Shown here piece after piece: positions 58,406-64,000 of a stretch of DNA of 64,000 nt. The notes beneath the pieces are model-generated. The model did no database searches. It worked only from the letters and a program-made list of their open reading frames with translations, and was not told where the DNA came from. The DNA comes from Phocoena phocoena (taxonomy: Eukaryota > Chordata > Mammalia > Artiodactyla > Phocoenidae), in contig NC_089234.1 in assembly GCF_963924675.1 (NCBI RefSeq), forward strand, positions 56,353,682 through 56,417,681, given 5' to 3'. How positions within the stretch are numbered: the first letter of the stretch is position 1; the number at the start of each line of letters is the position of its first letter. Made by a program: the position numbers and the translations under genes.

Positions 58406-58420
58406 AGAGTAACACAACAG

Positions 58421-60839
58421 CACCAAAACTATATTGACGCATCGTGTGTACACCTCAGGGCATTGTCAGTAAAAAGAGAAAAATCTACGTATTCACATCT
58501 TTGCCTCAGAACCTGCTTCAGGAATTCAGGTAACAACACTAGGTTTGTCAACAACAATATTGGCAACAAGAAGGCAGTGGAACGCTTGCAAAGTACAGAT
58601 GGAAATTCTTTGATTTTAGAATTCTATGCCCCCAGATACTGGTCAGGTAAGGGTGAGCTTGAACTCAGAAGTTCTAGAGTTTACAGGCTGTGTCTGAAAA
58701 TACCGACTTTTTAGAGGCTGAATTACATCAGGAGAAATAGTCAATCCAGAAAGAAACAGGAGTATGTGTGAAGATACAGTTGAGAACTACTCGTTGCTAG
58801 GCCTAAATGAGTATTTGTTATGAAAAGAAAGGAATCTTCACAATAATATGAACTAATCTTCTAGGCATTTTCCACACGGACGTTGGGGCAGAGGCGAGGG
58901 GAAGAAAACTGAAAGCGTGTGAAATTTTTACATTGGTCTGCATGACACGTTACTCGTTAGCTGATTCCAGACTTTAAATGAAATAAAAACTACAGCAAGT
59001 TACAGAATTACCTCACATAGGGACTGCTCAGTTAATGATGTTGGACCATAACAGCTCTTGACATAGTATGTAGTATACCATTTTTTGGACACCACTCTTT
59101 TTTTGTTTCAGCATAATGACATCACCTAAAAACACACTAAATAGATGCCCTCTGAGACGTGGAGTCTTCTAAGATGTTACATGTTCAAGCAGAGCCCTTC
59201 AGCAATTTACTAGACACACTTTCTAGTCAGAGAATATCATATAGAATATCATATGAAACAAATTTAAACTGCAGGTCATGGTTCAATGAGCCACAGCATT
59301 TTTATTGGTGAATTGATGCCAAGTGAGAAGGATGATGCCAAGTGAGAAGGATGAAGAGTTGCTTCTTCAGTCTGTGCACTTCTTCCATATGTTTCTAGAC
59401 TTACCCTTTATTTTTCCTAGATTGCTGTTTTTGAGTGCATGGTAAAAATGTATAAACTCCAATTGTTAACTAAGAAAGAGGTGCAGAATGATGAATGCAC
59501 CTTCCAAAGAGCAAACCCTGGCCTTCTTCTCCACCGAACACCACTTACTCTAAACTTTTCATTCTATGTAGAGTACACTAAATCTGTATTACATTATGTA
59601 TTTATTGGGTTTTAAAGTATTGTTTATCATCTCATATAAAGTTGTTTAATTGTTCAATGTACCTATTTGTGCAAATTATGTCGGTCTCTAGGCTTGAAAT
59701 GAAGCACATCTCATTTTTCCCGTTCTCAGTTGATAGACATGGGTTTATCTATTTCAGCTCTAACATGTAAAAGAGCTTACGAGTCATCGCTCTTGGCAGT
59801 GCAAGAAAAAAGTTCTTGAGCCTATCAAAGAACTGGGGCCACAGGGAAAACTGTCCCTCTAAAATCAGAGAGATTGGTGCATCCAGAGAAATACAGTACT
59901 AGAAATTTGCTTACCTGGAGGGGAAGCCACAAGTTGTATAAACACTTCGTTTAGTAGTAATCTTGACAATTTGCTGTAAGCTGAGTGCTAACTAGCTTGA
60001 TCCCGACACATTCCTGGGGGCTGCAATCACTTACACTGTTTTGGGCTTTCCTTCCTTCTAGGAACCCTACAGCTTTGCACAGTATGGATTCAAGAAAAAT
60101 CTCCTGCGGCTCTGACAAAGGAAGGGGGAAAGCAGCAAGGGTAATCCTCTCATTTTCTTCTCTATAACAAAGACTGACTTATCTCACCTGGGGAAAGAGA
60201 TTTCCTTCCCCTTGTAGTCCCTTCTAGCATTTGTATTTCACCTAAGAGCAGAAAGACAAAGTTAACAGGGGACAGAACTTCAAGGAAATATGCTGGGAAC
60301 TTGGTACAAGGAAGATGGGAGGAGCTATGTACCTTGAAGAGGGACAGAAACAGTTGCGAAGGCCACTCCGAGACAAATCGCCACTAAAAGACTATTTCTT
60401 ACCTCCTCTGCACCCAACAAACATAGCCCCCCTCTGAGAAGTATGAATAGGACAAAGAAAAGCCTTCAAGCCCAAAGAGGAAACAAATAATGACACTAGG
60501 TAGTAGAGACTCCACATTCCTCTGTAGCTATAGCAAACATTAAAGCAGTCCAGCTCATATCCAGATTACCATAAATCCTGCCCCTAAAAGGTCTATTTAC
60601 CCGTAGGTACTATTGATACACGACAACTTTTACTTTTTTATTAAAAGGCATACTGAAAGGCAGTTTGGGGAGAAAAAGCAATCATCATAAGAGATAAGGC
60701 ATTTGGAATATAACCATGATTAATAATATGTTAATTAAAAAATAGGCAGCATGCAAGATCAAATGGGTAATGTCAGCAGAGTTGTGGAGATTTCAAAAGT
60801 AAATGTTAGAAATCAAAAACAGAGTTAGCGCTTTGGGTG
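58421..60839. other. Unique-looking 2.4 kb stretch
   Basis: No gene, RNA or repeat family is recognised. It holds a 19-base tandem duplication at 59315-59352. Frames of about 60-80 codons lack domains. Confidence 0.4.
59315..59352 (+). repeat. 19-base perfect tandem duplication
   Basis: GATGCCAAGTGAGAAGGAT occurs at 59315-59333 and again at 59334-59352 without mismatch, in otherwise unique sequence. Confidence 0.95.
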
Positions 60840-63800
60840 GCTCATAAGTAGACTTAAGGAAAGAACCGGTAAACTTGAAGATAGATCAAGAACTGGCAGA
60901 AAGAGAGAATGGGGCAGAAGAAGAAATGTTTGAGGGAGGTAATCATTGCTGAGATGGTACCAAAGTTATTGACAGACACCAAACCACAATTTTCAGAAGC
61001 TCAGAGAACACCGAGTCAGATAAATACCAAAAACACACCTAGATGTATTATCTTCACCTGTAGAAAACCAGAGACAGAGAAAATCCTGAAAGAAACTAAA
61101 GAGGGAAGGAAACCTTCCCAATATAGGAACAAGGGTAAGAACACAGCAAACTTCTCGTGAGAAGATTCTTATCAGAATCCATGCAAGCAAAAGGAGAATA
61201 CTGTAAAATGTTGAAAGAAAATGGCCAACATGGAAGTCAATGCAATGTCTAGCAAAAGTATTTTTTTAAAGTAAAGGAGACAGAGACCTTCTCAGACAAA
61301 AACATAGTGAACTTGTTCCCTGTTACCAGCAGCACACTCCTATTAAAAAACTAAAACTTTCTTCAGGCAGATGGAAATTATCTACCTCAAGAACTTGGAT
61401 CTACCTAAGGAAAGGAAGAGTGTCTGTCAGAGAAGGAATAGAGGTAAATATTTTATTATTCTTTATTCATGTAAAAGACGTCTTTTTGTTCAAAGCAATA
61501 AAGGAACAAGGTATTGGGTAACTACAGCATATCAGTAAGTGAAATGTATTACAGAAATGTCACAAAGGATGGTTGGAGGAATTGAGAATACTCTGTTGTT
61601 ATACGGTCCCTGTACTATACATGAAGTTGTATAATGTTATTTGAAAGTCGATTTAGATTGTTTGTAATCTATGTATTGTGAACCCTAAGAAAATCACTAA
61701 AAACACTTTAAAAGGAAATATGATACATCAAGACGAGATAAAGAGAATCATATAAAATTCTCAATTAAAACCAAAGGAGACAGAGAAACAGGAGGTAAAA
61801 AGAAGGAAAGAACAAATGTAATGTTTTGAAAATAGTTTCAAAGATGGCAGATTTTAATCAAACTATATCAATAATCACTTTAAATATAAACAAAGTCCAC
61901 GACTGTCAGAGGAAAAAAGCAGAATTATGTGCCATCTAGAAGAAAGCCACTTTAAATATAAAGACTCCAGCTAAAGTAAAGCAATGGTAAATGATATAAC
62001 AGGCTAACATTAATCAAAATTAAGCTGCAGTAACTATTAATTTCAGATGAAACAGATTGTCAGGGGTTAAAGAAGGATAATGATAGAGGGAAGTCAGTTC
62101 TCCAAGAACACATACAAAGTCGTAAACATGTATGTAAGTAACAAAAGAGCATCAAAATGCATGAGACTATGGAGACTTCAACACAACTCTGTCAGTAATT
62201 GATAGATTACGTTAGGCAGGCGAAAAATCAGTAAAAACATAAGTGACCTGGACAACACTATAAATCAATTTGATCAAACTGACATAAGTAGAGTACTCCA
62301 TCAAACAAGAGTAGAACACACATTCTTCTCAAGAACACATGAACTAGTCACCAAAATAGAAAGAACGATACACTAGGCCATAACCTACACCTTAACATTT
62401 TTAAAAGAACAGAAATCATGTAGAGTATGCTCTCAGATTACCACAGCATCAAACAAGAAATCACTAACAGAAAGGTATAGCTGGAAAGTTTCAAAGAAAT
62501 TTTAAACTAAATGAAAATATAACATCAAAATGTGCTGAGAGGGAGATTTATAGCATTAAGCACATATATTAGAAAAGAAGACACATTTGCAATTGATTCC
62601 CTAAATCTCCATCTAAGAAAACTACAGTAAGAAGAACAAATTGAACCTAAAGCAAGCAGAGGAAACAAATTATAAAAACTAGAGGAGAAAGCAACAGAAG
62701 TTAAACTAGGAAAACACAGAGAAACACAGAGAAAATGAATGAAAGCCAATAAGTGCTTATTTGAAAAGGTTCATAAAAATTGATCAGGCTCTACATGGCT
62801 CAATCTGAAAAAGATGATACAAATATCAGGAATGAGGCAGGGGTCACGCTACTCCCAAGGACATTAAAAGGATAAAAAGAAGTACTATGAACAACTCTAT
62901 GCCCACAAATTTGATAACTTAGATAAAATGATCTAATGTCTTAAATTACAAAAATTACCCAATCTCACTTAAGGAGAGACACAGATAATCTGAATGGTAC
63001 CCCAGCTATTCAAGAAATTGAGTTCATCATTTACAGCCTTCCAAAAGTGAGATCACCAGGTTCAGGTGATTTAACTGGTGAATTCAACCACACTTTTAAA
63101 GAAAAAATGATACCAATACTCCACGATATCTTTAAAATTTTCTCTTCATGAGGGAACACATCCCAGCTCATTTTATGAGTCCATCATTGCCCTGAAACAA
63201 AAACTTGGTAAAGACACTATGAGAAAGAAAACTACAGGCCCGTATAGCTCATAAACGTAGACAAAAGATTTTTAACACAATACAAGTAAATGGACTCCAG
63301 CAACACATGAAAAGGATAATACAGCACTACTGAGCAGAGTTCATTCCAGGGAGTCAAGGACAGGTGGATATCATAAATCAATCAATTTCACTACGTTAGC
63401 AGACTGAATAAAACCAGCTTCTCATTTAACAAAATGCAGCACCCATTTAGGATTTTTAAAAATTAGAATTAAAGGGAATTTCCTTAACCAGTGAAGGATA
63501 TATTAAAGAACCCCTATAGCTAACAGTATAAGACACAGAACCCCTATAGCTAACAGTATAAGACACTGAATACTTGCTTCCTAAGTTTTGGACCAAAAAA
63601 AGATGCCATCTCTTACTACATACATTCAATATTATATTAGAATTCCCAGGGTAGTGCAATAAGAAAAGAAAAAGAATAAAAGTTACATAGCTTGAAAAGG
63701 AAGCATGGATTACAGGTCTATGTAGAAACTCTACCATGTTAGAAAAAACAAATAAACCCTTGGCATTAGTAAGGGGGTATACAGCAAGGTTACAGGATAC

Positions 63801-64000
63801 AAGCTCAGCGTACAAAACTCAACTGCTTTCCTTTACATAAGCAAACAAACAACTGAAATTTAAAACATTTTAAACACACCATATATGATAGCACCTAAAA
63901 AGGAAGTACTTAGCTGTAAATCAAAAAAATATGGACAGGATCTGTATGTGGAAAACTATAAAACACTGGTAAGATAAATCAAAAAAAGATCTAGATAAAT
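60840..64000 (+). mobile_element. Ancient L1 (ORF1, spacer, ORF2 endonuclease and RT), runs off the window
   Basis: ORF1-like blocks at 60870-61400 (TCAGAAGCTCAGAGAACACC, GAGACCTTCTCAGACAAAAA, TTTCTTCAGGCAGATGGAAA), an inter-ORF part to about 61860, then ORF2: CTATATCAATAATCACTTTA (endonuclease start), CCACTTTAAATATAAAGACT, GGAGACTTCAACACAACTCT, TTTATAGCATTAAGCACATA, ACTATGAACAACTCTATGCC, GTGATTTAACTGGTGAATTC and AAACTACAGGCCCGTATAGC (RT). All frames are broken. It is more complete in order than the other old L1 pieces here. Confidence 0.85.
63508..63567 (+). repeat. 30-base tandem duplication inside ancient L1
   Basis: Two adjacent units (63508-63537 and 63538-63567) differ only at the last base. 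The minus-strand frame over it reads a repeated YTVSYRGS peptide, which is an artefact. Confidence 0.93.

Noticed and set aside
63456..63815. A 119-codon minus frame with a repeated YTVSYRGS peptide, at first sight a repeat protein
   Set aside because: It is antisense to an ancient L1 ORF2. The peptide repeat stems from the 30-base tandem duplication.

Overview
The window is a stretch of mammalian nuclear DNA, almost certainly from a cetacean. The main evidence is a set of tRNA-derived CHR-type SINEs (heads reading GGGCTTCCCTGGTGG on their own strand). Many are little diverged and still carry 9 to 16 bp target-site duplications. A near-full-length L1 of the type I recall from cetacean genomes, and the usual ancient mammalian layers (MIR, L2, MLT1/MaLR LTRs, hAT and Tigger DNA transposons, old L1/HAL1), support this. 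Species cannot be read from the sequence.

I find no host protein-coding gene, exon, rRNA, tRNA or snRNA that I can support. The long open frames are remnants of L1 ORF1/ORF2, antisense readings of SINEs, or readings through dinucleotide repeats. The window is best read as intergenic or deep-intronic DNA.

Layout. 1-11 kb: four CHR SINEs (one fragmentary), an LTR-like element split by an L1 and a SINE fragment, a head-to-head MIR pair, a hAT-like element, a Tigger element with TA duplications, and a detached L1 5' UTR. 11-16.6 kb: ancient L1/HAL1 pieces on the plus strand with one SINE inside. 16.6-27.5 kb: the most unique-looking part, with sparse MIR, L2, MLT1 and one young SINE. 27.5-36.6 kb: a potential Z-DNA repeat, a long CHR SINE, MLT1, MIRs, several 3' L1 pieces on the minus strand and a CHR SINE. 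36.6-43 kb: unique sequence, an old L1, a long polypyrimidine tract, L2 and two SINEs. 43.1-50.2 kb: a 7.1 kb L1 on the minus strand with 3' UTR, ORF2, ORF1 and 5' UTR recognisable but with broken frames and an altered endonuclease motif. 50-60.8 kb: unique sequence, then a cluster of minus-strand L1 pieces with an opposing plus-strand piece, then a CHR SINE. 60.8-64 kb: an ancient plus-strand L1 running off the window end.

Nothing here looks like a new functional system. The points most worth a second look concern genome dynamics: the full-length L1 without a visible target duplication, a SINE that lost its B-box region but keeps a perfect 15 bp duplication, a microsatellite palindrome inside an L1, a Z-DNA candidate, and a polypyrimidine tract. 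Repeat family names are from memory of consensus sequences, not from a database search; boundaries of old repeats are approximate, usually to tens of bases.
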